The notes under the pieces: model-generated
What the model saw: only the letters and a program-made list of their open reading frames with translations
Database searches by the model: none
What the model was told of the DNA's origin: nothing
Assembly (NCBI GenBank): GCA_041570235.1
Contig: JBFFWN010000226.1
Coordinates: 1 to 5,655, forward strand
Direction of reading: 5' to 3'
Length of the DNA stretch: 5,655 nt
Source of the DNA: SZUA-36 sp041570235
GTDB lineage: Bacteria > Pseudomonadota > Gammaproteobacteria > Xanthomonadales > SZUA-36
Part shown: in pieces, positions 1 to 5,490 of the stretch
Position numbering within the stretch: the first letter of the stretch is position 1
How the letters are laid out: every line of letters begins with the position of its first letter
Translations under genes and position numbers: made by a program

Positions 1-803
1 GCCCTTGGCCCGCAGGATTCCACCTTGCCGAGCCAACCATCGCTGGCCGTATCCAACTCATGAATAAAAGCGTCATCTGCCAGTGACACGAGGCGCTTGC
101 ACTCAAGCGTCGGCAACGTCCAGACGATGGATGAACGGCCGTCTTCGAGTGGCAAAAACGCCAACGGCCCGGTGGGTAAAAAACGTTGCCAGGCAACCCC
201 GGGGTTGGCTTTCTGTTTTTTGACAACAGCCACCAGTCCCGACTGGTTGTAGGCATAATGATCCTGGGCAATGCCGGTCATCTTGCGTACCTTTGATGCC
301 GCACCGTCCGCCCCGACCACGAGGCTGGCGCAGAGGCGGCGACCCGAATCAAGCTTCAATTGATTGCTGTGATCAGTAAATTCTATTCCGGACACCTGGT
401 CGGGGCAGAAAATATCCACCAGCCCACCCGCAGAAACCAACTGCCACAATGACCACTGCAACAACTTGTTCTCAACAATGGTGCCGAGCCGTTCGAGGTT
501 GTACTGGGGTGCATCGAACAGGATAGGCTCAGACTCTATGCCGTCTTCCACCTGCATTCTTCTGTAAGGCCTGACCCGCTGTTTGCTAAGCTGTTTCCAC
601 ACGCCGGCCTGCTCAAGAACAGCGCTGGAACCGGGCGAAATCGCCGATACTCGAAGACCAAAATCTTCACTGGCATCGAAAGGCTGTGGCTCCCTGGCCT
701 CGACCAGCGCCACCGTGAAACCACATCTCGACAGCAGGCTCGCCAGGGTTGTACCCACCATGCCGGCGCCGATAATGGCCACATCGTAATTTATATCACT
801 CAT
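1..803 (-). CDS. ubiI: 2-octaprenylphenol hydroxylase UbiI (VisC), C-terminus cut by window edge
   Basis: FAD-dependent aromatic hydroxylase of the UbiH/UbiF/UbiI/COQ6 family. In E. coli UbiI performs the C5 hydroxylation of 2-octaprenylphenol in aerobic ubiquinone synthesis. The frame is open for 267 codons from ATG 803 to the left edge, about two thirds of a usual 400-residue protein. Visible motifs are the N-terminal Rossmann fingerprint GAGMVG (residues 12-17), the acidic residue ending the second strand (E35, in VALVEA), the conserved R51 in LRVSAIS, and the second flavin/NAD(P)H motif GADG (164-167). The third FAD motif (GDAAH-type) would lie beyond the edge. The ATG overlaps the ubiH stop as ATGA, and no strong Shine-Dalgarno precedes it, which suggests translational coupling. 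The specific UbiI call rests on position: in E. coli ubiI follows ubiH in ygfB-pepP-ubiH-ubiI. UbiF or another regioselective paralogue cannot be excluded from sequence alone. Confidence 0.88.
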   Translation of the reverse strand, partial: MSDINYDVAIIGAGMVGTTLASLLSRCGFTVALVEAREPQPFDASEDFGLRVSAISPGSSAVLEQAGVWKQLSKQRVRPYRRMQVEDGIESEPILFDAPQYNLERLGTIVENKLLQWSLWQLVSAGGLVDIFCPDQVSGIEFTDHSNQLKLDSGRRLCASLVVGADGAASKVRKMTGIAQDHYAYNQSGLVAVVKKQKANPGVAWQRFLPTGPLAFLPLEDGRSSIVWTLPTLECKRLVSLADDAFIHELDTASDGWLGKVESCGPR

Positions 804-2023
804 ATTGGTCTCAAGCGTTCGCCCATGGCGAGGCGGGGTGTTCTTCCCCGGTATCCCATGGCTTTAATGGCCGACCTGCGACGCAATGACGGCAGTATGG
901 CATGTGCGATCAGGCCGGTTGTGCGCAAACCTGCGGCAAACACCGACGGGTGCGCAAACAGACGTGTCATGCCATCCGAGTTTGCAATGGTTCCTCGCTG
1001 GTCCTGTTTACGCCATCGGCTATAGGTCTGAAGCAAACCCGCATCGCCAGGATCCCCACCAATGTCATCGGCCAGTATCTCCGCCAGTACAGCTGCGTCC
1101 CGCAGGGCCAGGTTGAATCCCTGTGCCCCGATAGGGTGTATGGCATGCGCGGCATTACCCAGTATCACCAACCGTTCACGGATATCTTCCCTGGCACGGG
1201 TCAGCTTCAACGGATAGGCTGAGCGGCGCCCCATCTTTACCAGTTCACCCAGCTGCCCACCGAACCTTCGCTGGGCCCGCGACAGGAATTCTGCCTCGCT
1301 GATCTCCAGTAATTCCGGGGCTGCATTGGTGGCCACCGACCAGATCAGCCCGCAGCGTTTTCCAGTGTGAGGTAAAACCGCGAAAGGACCGGTATTGGTA
1401 AGACATTCAAAGGCGCGGCCCTGGTGATCTTTTTCCGGTGTGATGTTGCAGATGACCGCTGTTTGGCCATAATCGCGGGTGTCGGTTGGTATATGCAAAT
1501 GATTGCGGATAAACGAATTCGCACCGTCAGCAGCCACCACCAGGCGTGCCTGTAACTGCTCATCGCCAGACTCCAGCCCCAGTGTCAAAAGGCTGGCAGG
1601 CCCACCGGGTTTGATATCTTTCACCTTCGCCGGGCTGATCACGCGAATATTCTTTATACGTTCGAGTTCGGCGGTAACCGCCACGCCAAAACGCCTTGCC
1701 TCGACAACATGGCCAAACTCGGTCAGTCCCATTTCGGCTGAATCGAGCACAACACGCCCTGGACGCTCCAGTTCCGTGATAAATATTTTGCGGATAGCGG
1801 TCGCATCATCGACCAGCGATTCCCACATGCCGATACCCGCAAGTATCCGGCATGAACTGTGACTTAATGCGAGGGTCCGGTCATCATAACTGGGCTGCTC
1901 GGCTGCCTTGTGGGCCACAGCCTCGATTACCGTTACCTCGTAACCCAGGGGCGCAAGCGCAACTGCCAGGCTGGCGCCGGCCAACCCGCCGCCAACGATC
2001 GCTATGTCACATGTGTAACTCAT
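800..2023 (-). CDS. ubiH: 2-octaprenyl-6-methoxyphenol hydroxylase UbiH
   Basis: Flavoprotein monooxygenase of 407 residues, the normal family length. UbiH carries out the C1 hydroxylation of 2-octaprenyl-6-methoxyphenol in ubiquinone synthesis, probably within the soluble Ubi complex. Motifs appear in the expected order: GGGLAG dinucleotide fold (11-16), E34 ending the second strand, R49 in DDRTLALS, AADGANS (164-170), and the FAD ribose/pyrophosphate segment GNAAHAIHPIGAQGFN (289-304) running on to LRD (307-309). That segment resembles the UbiH/COQ6 signature but has alanine at two positions often occupied by glycine (A300 in GAQG, A306 in NLALRD). The segment remains recognisable and the protein is probably active. 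The start overlaps the pepP stop (ATGA at 2020-2023), and the stop overlaps the ubiI start in the same way. The choice of UbiH over UbiI or UbiF is based on gene order and the GNAAH form of the motif. Confidence 0.92.
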   Translation of the reverse strand: MSYTCDIAIVGGGLAGASLAVALAPLGYEVTVIEAVAHKAAEQPSYDDRTLALSHSSCRILAGIGMWESLVDDATAIRKIFITELERPGRVVLDSAEMGLTEFGHVVEARRFGVAVTAELERIKNIRVISPAKVKDIKPGGPASLLTLGLESGDEQLQARLVVAADGANSFIRNHLHIPTDTRDYGQTAVICNITPEKDHQGRAFECLTNTGPFAVLPHTGKRCGLIWSVATNAAPELLEISEAEFLSRAQRRFGGQLGELVKMGRRSAYPLKLTRAREDIRERLVILGNAAHAIHPIGAQGFNLALRDAAVLAEILADDIGGDPGDAGLLQTYSRWRKQDQRGTIANSDGMTRLFAHPSVFAAGLRTTGLIAHAILPSLRRRSAIKAMGYRGRTPRLAMGERLRPI

Positions 2024-3327
2024 GATGCCATCAGTGCCTCTATTTCATCGATTGACTTGCATATACCGGTGGACAGTACCTCGGGGCCGTTTTTGGTGAC
2101 CACCACATTGTCTTCGATGCGTATACCCATACCTTTCCAGTTTTCATCAACTGCCGTGGCGTCTGCAGGAATATAAATCCCGGGTTCCACGGTCATGACC
2201 ATGCCGGCTTCCAGCACCCTTGGATGGCCATCAATATCGTATTCGCCCACATCGTGGACGTCCAGACCCAACCAGTGTCCGGTATTATGGACGTAATAAT
2301 CTTTAAAATACTCTTCTTCAAGGGCCTCATCCAGACTGCCTTTAACAATACCAAGGTCAATCATACCCTGTGTCGCAACCTGCACTGCCGACTCGTGCAC
2401 GTGCGCCCACGTGACACCTTCGCGCACCTCGTTTATGGCTTCTTCCTGCGCCGCCAGAACCAACTCGTACAGATCTCTTTGTGGACCGCTAAACCTGCCG
2501 TTGACCGGAAACGTTCGCGTGATATCGGATGCATAGCCATCGTACTCCGCCCCCGCATCTATCAATAACAGGTCACCATCGTTCAGCGGGGCACGGTTGC
2601 TGATGTAATGCAATATGCATGCATTTGCACCACCACCCACGATGGGGATATACGAGGCTTCACAGCGGTTTTGGGTAAAGGTATGCAGCAACTCGGCATG
2701 GATATCCGCTTCGTTCAGACCGGGTTTACACACCTGCATGGCACGACGATGAGCGAGGGCCGCGATGCGTGCGGACTTTCTCATCGCGGTAATCTCCGTG
2801 CGTGATTTAAACAGGCGCATTTCATGCAAGCTGTGATCGAGTGCAATGATCTCGTCGGGCACCACGAAACTTTTGTGCTTCTGGGCTCGAAACTCATTCA
2901 TCCAGCCAATCAGCAAATGGTCAAACTCCGGGTCTTTACCCAGGTCATAGAATATCCTTTCCCGGCCCCGCAGCAATTGTGGCAGGCGCTGCGTCATTTC
3001 ACCGATCGGATAGGCCTCATCAAAACCGTATTGCTTTATCGCGTCTTCAAGGCCGGTCATGTTGCCATCCCACATTTCCCGGTGCGAGTCACGCTCGCGG
3101 CAAAAAAGTATCGATACCCCACCCTTGTGCCCGGGCAACAGCACGATCATGGCGTCCGGCTCGGAAAACCCGCTCAGGTACAGGAAATCGCTGTCCTGGC
3201 GATACGGGTAATGAGCGTCATTGTTGCGGACCTTTGCCGTCGCAGCGCACAGAATGATAACCGCGTCATCGCCGGCCATCTCCATTAGGTGCATACGCCG
3301 TTTTACATATTCTTTTTGTTTGATCAT
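2020..3327 (-). CDS. pepP: Xaa-Pro aminopeptidase (aminopeptidase P)
   Basis: Cytosolic dimetal M24 peptidase that removes the N-terminal residue preceding proline. It has 435 residues from ATG 3327, close to the 441 of E. coli PepP. The N-terminal domain (about 1-165) has the conserved YPYRQDSDFLYLSGFSEPDA segment. The pita-bread catalytic domain carries all five metal ligands: D257 and D268 in IDAGAEYDGYASDITRTF, H351 in HWLGLDVHDVG, E381 in TVEPG, and E405 in GIRIED. H347 and H358 match the other active-site histidines. Start choice: ATG 3327 (MIKQKEYVKRR) lines up with the E. coli N-terminus. A TTG at 3357 in the same frame would add ten residues and overlap the upstream stop as TTGA, echoing the ATGA junctions downstream. 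Neither start has a clear Shine-Dalgarno. It lies between ygfB and ubiH as in E. coli; no functional link between the peptidase and quinone synthesis is evident. Confidence 0.94.
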   Translation of the reverse strand: MIKQKEYVKRRMHLMEMAGDDAVIILCAATAKVRNNDAHYPYRQDSDFLYLSGFSEPDAMIVLLPGHKGGVSILFCRERDSHREMWDGNMTGLEDAIKQYGFDEAYPIGEMTQRLPQLLRGRERIFYDLGKDPEFDHLLIGWMNEFRAQKHKSFVVPDEIIALDHSLHEMRLFKSRTEITAMRKSARIAALAHRRAMQVCKPGLNEADIHAELLHTFTQNRCEASYIPIVGGGANACILHYISNRAPLNDGDLLLIDAGAEYDGYASDITRTFPVNGRFSGPQRDLYELVLAAQEEAINEVREGVTWAHVHESAVQVATQGMIDLGIVKGSLDEALEEEYFKDYYVHNTGHWLGLDVHDVGEYDIDGHPRVLEAGMVMTVEPGIYIPADATAVDENWKGMGIRIEDNVVVTKNGPEVLSTGICKSIDEIEALMAS

Positions 3328-3353
3328 GAAGCGGTTTTCACGTCTGCAATGTG

Positions 3354-3914
3354 TCAATGAATGGCGTCCAACCCGTCAGGGCCACGCAGGTCTTCTCTTA
3401 TCATCAGCACCACGATTCGAATGTACTCGACAATATCCGAGTACGCATTTTCGTCCTCTTCACTCTCCGTTGTATCGGAGACATCGGCGGATGATATCTG
3501 CTGGAGATCCCTCAGGGCCTCATTGGCATCATCGGACAAAGCTTTCAGACCATCCTTACCACTTGCACCCAGTCCAGCGAGAAAACCGCTGCACCAATGT
3601 GAAAGCGCCATGGTCCGGTCCTCGAGGGTTTCCCCGTCAGAAGGCAGCCATAATGTAATGCCCAGGTCCTCGTCAGCCAGTTGCGCCTTGCTCGATACCA
3701 GCAATTCTTCCAGCGACATTTTCAGCGCGGTTCCGGGATTCTTAACCAACTCCAGCATATCCAGCAGACCCATGAACGCATCCAGGCTGGCACTACCCCG
3801 GCGGCACAACAGACCACAACAGACGCCATGGCACTCGGCCAGTTCGGGCGCTTCCAGGTTGCCCCGGGCAATGACTAGTGTGTGTTCAAAATCAGGTAAC
3901 TGGGTGCTGCTCAT
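3354..3914 (-). CDS. ygfB: YgfB/UPF0149 family protein
   Basis: Small acidic, mostly helical protein of 186 residues (E. coli YgfB has 192), first gene of the minus-strand operon. Recognisable family features are the ELAECHG segment (24-30), WCSGFLAGLG (107-116), an acidic linker (about 149-156, ESEEDEN) and the C-terminal EYIR helix (163-166). Start choice: ATG 3914 gives the family length. The frame stays open to an upstream ATG at 4013, but the extra 33 residues do not match the family, run into the promoter region and make the protein too long. A weak Shine-Dalgarno (GGGAAAA) lies about eight bases upstream of ATG 3914. The biochemical role is not settled. In Pseudomonas aeruginosa YgfB has been reported to influence expression of an AmpD-type amidase, but transferring that role here is inference. 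Residues 28-37 contain four cysteines. Confidence 0.88.
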   Translation of the reverse strand: MSSTQLPDFEHTLVIARGNLEAPELAECHGVCCGLLCRRGSASLDAFMGLLDMLELVKNPGTALKMSLEELLVSSKAQLADEDLGITLWLPSDGETLEDRTMALSHWCSGFLAGLGASGKDGLKALSDDANEALRDLQQISSADVSDTTESEEDENAYSDIVEYIRIVVLMIREDLRGPDGLDAIH

Positions 3915-4002
3915 GACGATTTTCCCGGTATGACAAAATAGAAGAAATTTTGAAAAGGCGATGGTATCAGTTGGCAAGTTGGCTTCAAAGCGGGATTGTG
4001 TA

Positions 4003-4036
4003 TTCGGTGACAAATTGACATTGCTGATTGACCGAA
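4003..4036. repeat. Inverted repeat TTCGGT / ACCGAA in the divergent promoter region
   Basis: TTCGGT at 4003-4008 and its exact complement ACCGAA at 4031-4036 are separated by 22 bases. The right arm overlaps the -35 hexamer of the rightward promoter (4028-4033). The interval also holds three direct TGAC copies (4008, 4016, 4029). The spacing and position would fit an operator, but six-base arms can arise by chance and no regulator is identified. Confidence 0.3.
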
Positions 4037-4056
4037 AATACCTGCCAAATTATAGT
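4028..4056 (+). promoter_or_regulatory. Strong sigma-70-like promoter for the coiled-coil gene and zapA
   Basis: The -35 TTGACC (4028-4033) and -10 TATAGT (4051-4056) each match consensus at 5 of 6 positions and are separated by the optimal 17 bases. The expected start, six to seven bases past the -10, falls at 4062-4063, on or next to the A of the ATG at 4063. A second -35-like TTGACA (4015-4020) has only a poor -10 partner (AATACC) at suitable spacing. Confidence 0.65.
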
Positions 4057-4077
4057 GTCGTAATGGACTCATTAGAA
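4049..4077 (-). promoter_or_regulatory. Putative leftward sigma-70 promoter for ygfB-pepP-ubiH-ubiI
   Basis: Read on the minus strand, a perfect TATAAT -10 lies at 4049-4054. A poor -35 (TTCTAA, 3 of 6) sits at 4072-4077 with a 17-base spacer. Transcription would start near 4042 and leave a 5' leader of about 128 bases before ygfB. The -35 lies inside the first codons of the divergent gene. The strong -10 supports it and the weak -35 counts against it; no better leftward promoter was seen between 3915 and 4048. Confidence 0.4.
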
Positions 4078-4284
4078 CAAACAGATAAAGACCTGCAACG
4101 TCTTGAAAAGCAGTTACGACAATTGCTGGTGCAAATTCAGAAACTCCGCGAGGAAAACCAATCGCTGCACGTGCGTCAGGAGACATTGGTTTCCGAACGC
4201 GCATCACTGGTCGCCAAGAATGATGAGGCACGCACCAGGGTTGAAGCCATGATCAACCGGCTGAAGGGACTGGAGCAGGCCTAG
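4063..4284 (+). CDS. Small coiled-coil protein, TIGR02449 family (ZapB-like)
   Basis: A 73-residue protein that is almost wholly one predicted coiled coil. Leucines, isoleucines and valines recur in heptad fashion (LQRLEKQLRQLLVQIQKLRE, then ENQSL) among many E, K, Q and R residues. No membrane segment or signal peptide is seen. Short coiled-coil proteins of the TIGR02449 type sit directly upstream of zapA in Pseudomonas and other gammaproteobacteria, and they resemble the Z-ring associated protein ZapB. A cell-division role as partner of ZapA is therefore inferred from context and shape, not proved. Start choice: ATG 4063 gives the family size. An in-frame ATG at 3961 would give 107 residues, but its extension has no coiled-coil character and covers the promoter. 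No Shine-Dalgarno precedes ATG 4063, in line with a leaderless message. The stop lies six bases before zapA, so the two are probably co-transcribed. Confidence 0.82.
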   Translation: MDSLEQTDKDLQRLEKQLRQLLVQIQKLREENQSLHVRQETLVSERASLVAKNDEARTRVEAMINRLKGLEQA

Positions 4285-4290
4285 AGCAGC

Positions 4291-4599
4291 ATGGACAAAA
4301 CATCCCTGGAACCAATCAAAGTCGACATCCTGGACCGTGAATACCAGTTTGCCTGCGATGCCGATGAACGCGAGGCATTGAAGGAAGCCGCGGTGTTTCT
4401 GGACGGCAAAATGCGCTCCATCAGGGATGCGGGCAGGTTGATGGCGTTGGAGCGTATCGCCGTCATGACCGCCCTGAATCTTTCCGACGAATTACTCAAG
4501 CTGAAAAAGAACGAAAAGCATCGCCAGGAAACCGTCGATAGTCGCATTCGAATGCTGGTTGACGAACTTGATGATGCGTTGGATGGCCATTTAGGGTAG
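4291..4599 (+). CDS. zapA: Cell division protein ZapA
   Basis: ZapA binds FtsZ in the cytoplasm and cross-links protofilaments to stabilise the Z ring. The 102-residue length fits the family (E. coli 109). The N-terminal globular head has the typical VDILDREYQFACDADEREAL pattern (11-30), usually written ILGREY with glycine where this protein has aspartate. The conserved LERIAVMTALNLSDELL helix (53-69) follows and leads into the C-terminal coiled coil (about 60-98) that forms the antiparallel tetramer. It starts six bases after the stop of the ZapB-like gene with only a weak ribosome site, so coupled translation from that gene is likely. Its last codons overlap the probable promoter of the 6S RNA gene that follows. 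This zapA-ssrS order is conserved in gammaproteobacteria. Confidence 0.95.
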   Translation: MDKTSLEPIKVDILDREYQFACDADEREALKEAAVFLDGKMRSIRDAGRLMALERIAVMTALNLSDELLKLKKNEKHRQETVDSRIRMLVDELDDALDGHLG

Positions 4600-4607
4600 A
4601 CTATATT
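4579..4607 (+). promoter_or_regulatory. Putative ssrS (6S RNA) promoter within the zapA 3' end
   Basis: A -10 of TATATT (4602-4607) lies 17 bases from a weak -35 TTGGAT (4579-4584, matching TTG). The expected start is about 4613, close to the 5' strand of the 6S closing stem (4612). An alternative -10, TAGACT (4597-4602), would start transcription near 4609. The -35 and part of the spacer are coding sequence of zapA. Confidence 0.5.
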
Positions 4608-4608
4608 C

Positions 4609-4797
4609 ATGCCCTCTGTGGTGTTTGCCAGTAGGCTTGATAAATACCTTGTCCCTACTTTACAACCTCGGGTTGGTATATCCAGTTGCTGTTGTGCATG
4701 TTCGTCCTGGTACGAAAAGCCTGAAGCCTGGAGCGCCTTCCCACTTGAACCTTTGGTTCAAGGGAATCGGGTCTACAGCGGCATCCACGGAGGGTTT
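4609..4797 (+). ncRNA. ssrS: 6S RNA
   Basis: 6S RNA mimics an open promoter and sequesters the sigma-70 RNA polymerase holoenzyme, mainly in stationary phase. The stretch between zapA and ygfA, the usual ssrS site, folds into a long rod. The closing stem is ten pairs (4612-4621 with 4785-4794), followed by TGCC/GGCA (4626-4629 with 4780-4783) and GTAG/CTAC (4631-4634 with 4773-4776). The hallmark 3' hairpin CTTGAACC-TTT-GGTTCAAG is perfect (4744-4751 with 4755-4762), and E. coli 6S carries nearly the same sequence. Other hairpins are CAACC-TCG-GGTTG (4663-4675) and an apical TTCGT/ACGAA (4701-4705 with 4712-4716). The GGTTGG, AAGCC and ACAGC...GGCATC blocks also recall E. coli 6S. Length is about 185-190 bases (E. 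coli 184). Ends are approximate to a few bases. Two reading frames across this stretch are not credible proteins. Confidence 0.93.
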
Positions 4798-4800
4798 TTT
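4785..4800 (+). terminator. Possible intrinsic terminator formed by the 6S closing stem plus T6
   Basis: The 3' strand of the 6S closing stem (CCACGGAGGG, 4785-4794) is followed immediately by six T (4795-4800). When this strand pairs with 4612-4621, it makes a GC-rich helix abutting a U tract, as in an intrinsic terminator, but with the whole 6S RNA as its loop. No local hairpin precedes the T tract. It may end much of the 6S transcript or only mark a processing boundary; partial read-through to ygfA is likely, as ssrS and ygfA are co-transcribed in E. coli. Confidence 0.4.
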
Positions 4801-4863
4801 CGTGTTCATGCGTTCGACACCCGAACCTGATATTGATCATTCGTATCCTGAAGCAGAGCAAAG

Positions 4864-5490
4864 ATGTCCCGGTCTTGCGGCAAAGCTGACGAAGAAAACA
4901 AACGTACATTGAGAAGCAGGTTGCGCCAACAGCGTTGCGCCATGGCGGAACAAACTCGCATTGAACATGATGAAAGCATCCGTCAGCACTTGCTGGGGTT
5001 GATCCATAAACTGGAAATCCGCACGATAGCGGGTTTCTGGCCTTTTAACGGGGAACCGGACCTGGTTCCACTGTTCAGGCAATTGATGGATGACGGCTGT
5101 GACCTGGCCTTGCCCGTGATCTCAGCAAGGCAAAAAGGCCTGATGAAATTTTGCAAATGGCAGCGGGACATACCCTTGGTTAAAAACAGATTTGGCATAT
5201 GTGAACCGCAGGATCACAGGGCTTTGAATCCGCAGCATTTTGACCTGGTCATCATACCGCTGGTTGCCTATGACCGGCTCGGCAACCGCCTGGGGATGGG
5301 TGCCGGTTATTACGATCGTCACCTCGAACCGTTGCGTGATTGCCCTTCACCGGTAAGAATGGGTGTAGGCTACAGTTTGCAGGAAATGAAGCACCTGGCC
5401 CAAAATGCCTGGGATATTCCCCTGCATGGTGTTGTAAATGAGCGTGAATGGGTTACATTTGTAGCTGAGAATGATCCTTTGGAGGACTAG
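4864..5490 (+). CDS. ygfA: 5-formyltetrahydrofolate cyclo-ligase
   Basis: Cytosolic enzyme (5,10-methenyltetrahydrofolate synthetase, EC 6.3.3.2) that uses ATP to turn 5-formyl-THF into 5,10-methenyl-THF, recycling a folate form that inhibits other folate enzymes. The 208 residues include the basic N-terminal helix (RSRLRQQR, 17-24), the substrate-site segment GFWPFNGEPD (57-66), LPVI (83-86), KFCKW (95-99), FGICEP (110-115) and the signature RLGMGAGYYDR (142-152) containing the phosphate-binding glycines and YYDR. The C-terminal AWDIPLHGVV (182-191) is the usual closing block. ATG 4864 is chosen because the basic helix starts soon after it; the ribosome site is only purine-rich. It lies 67 bases after the 6S RNA, as in E. 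coli, where ygfA shares a transcript with ssrS. Its last codons contain the ribosome site of the next gene, which it abuts. Confidence 0.93.
   Translation: MSRSCGKADEENKRTLRSRLRQQRCAMAEQTRIEHDESIRQHLLGLIHKLEIRTIAGFWPFNGEPDLVPLFRQLMDDGCDLALPVISARQKGLMKFCKWQRDIPLVKNRFGICEPQDHRALNPQHFDLVIIPLVAYDRLGNRLGMGAGYYDRHLEPLRDCPSPVRMGVGYSLQEMKHLAQNAWDIPLHGVVNEREWVTFVAENDPLED
5481..5485 (+). promoter_or_regulatory. Shine-Dalgarno GGAGG for the EVE-domain gene
   Basis: A consensus GGAGG lies five bases before the ATG at 5491, inside the last codons of ygfA. It is the clearest ribosome site in the window and fixes the start of the next gene. Confidence 0.85.

Noticed and set aside
536..784. 82-codon minus-strand frame inside the ubiI region
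   Set aside because: It is an out-of-frame shadow. The true ubiI frame is open from 803 to the left edge and carries the flavin motifs.
289..1158. ubiH and ubiI as a recent duplication or one broken gene
   Set aside because: Both have their own intact N-terminal FAD motif and diverge strongly; they are ancient paralogues that normally stand side by side.
3915..4013. 33-codon upstream extension of ygfB to ATG 4013
   Set aside because: The protein would exceed the usual length, and the added residues do not resemble UPF0149 N-termini.
3961..4062. 34-codon upstream extension of the zapB-like gene to ATG 3961
   Set aside because: It covers the promoter and inverted repeat, lacks heptad pattern, and makes the protein longer than its family.
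4812..4826. Small hairpin GTTCG-ACACC-CGAAC between 6S RNA and ygfA
   Set aside because: Only five pairs with no T tract after it; too weak to call a terminator or riboswitch.
4609..4912. Plus-strand reading frames of 73 and 95 codons (4609-4830, 4625-4912) between zapA and ygfA
   Set aside because: They lie on the 6S RNA, have no ribosome site and no protein-family character, and the longer one overlaps ygfA.
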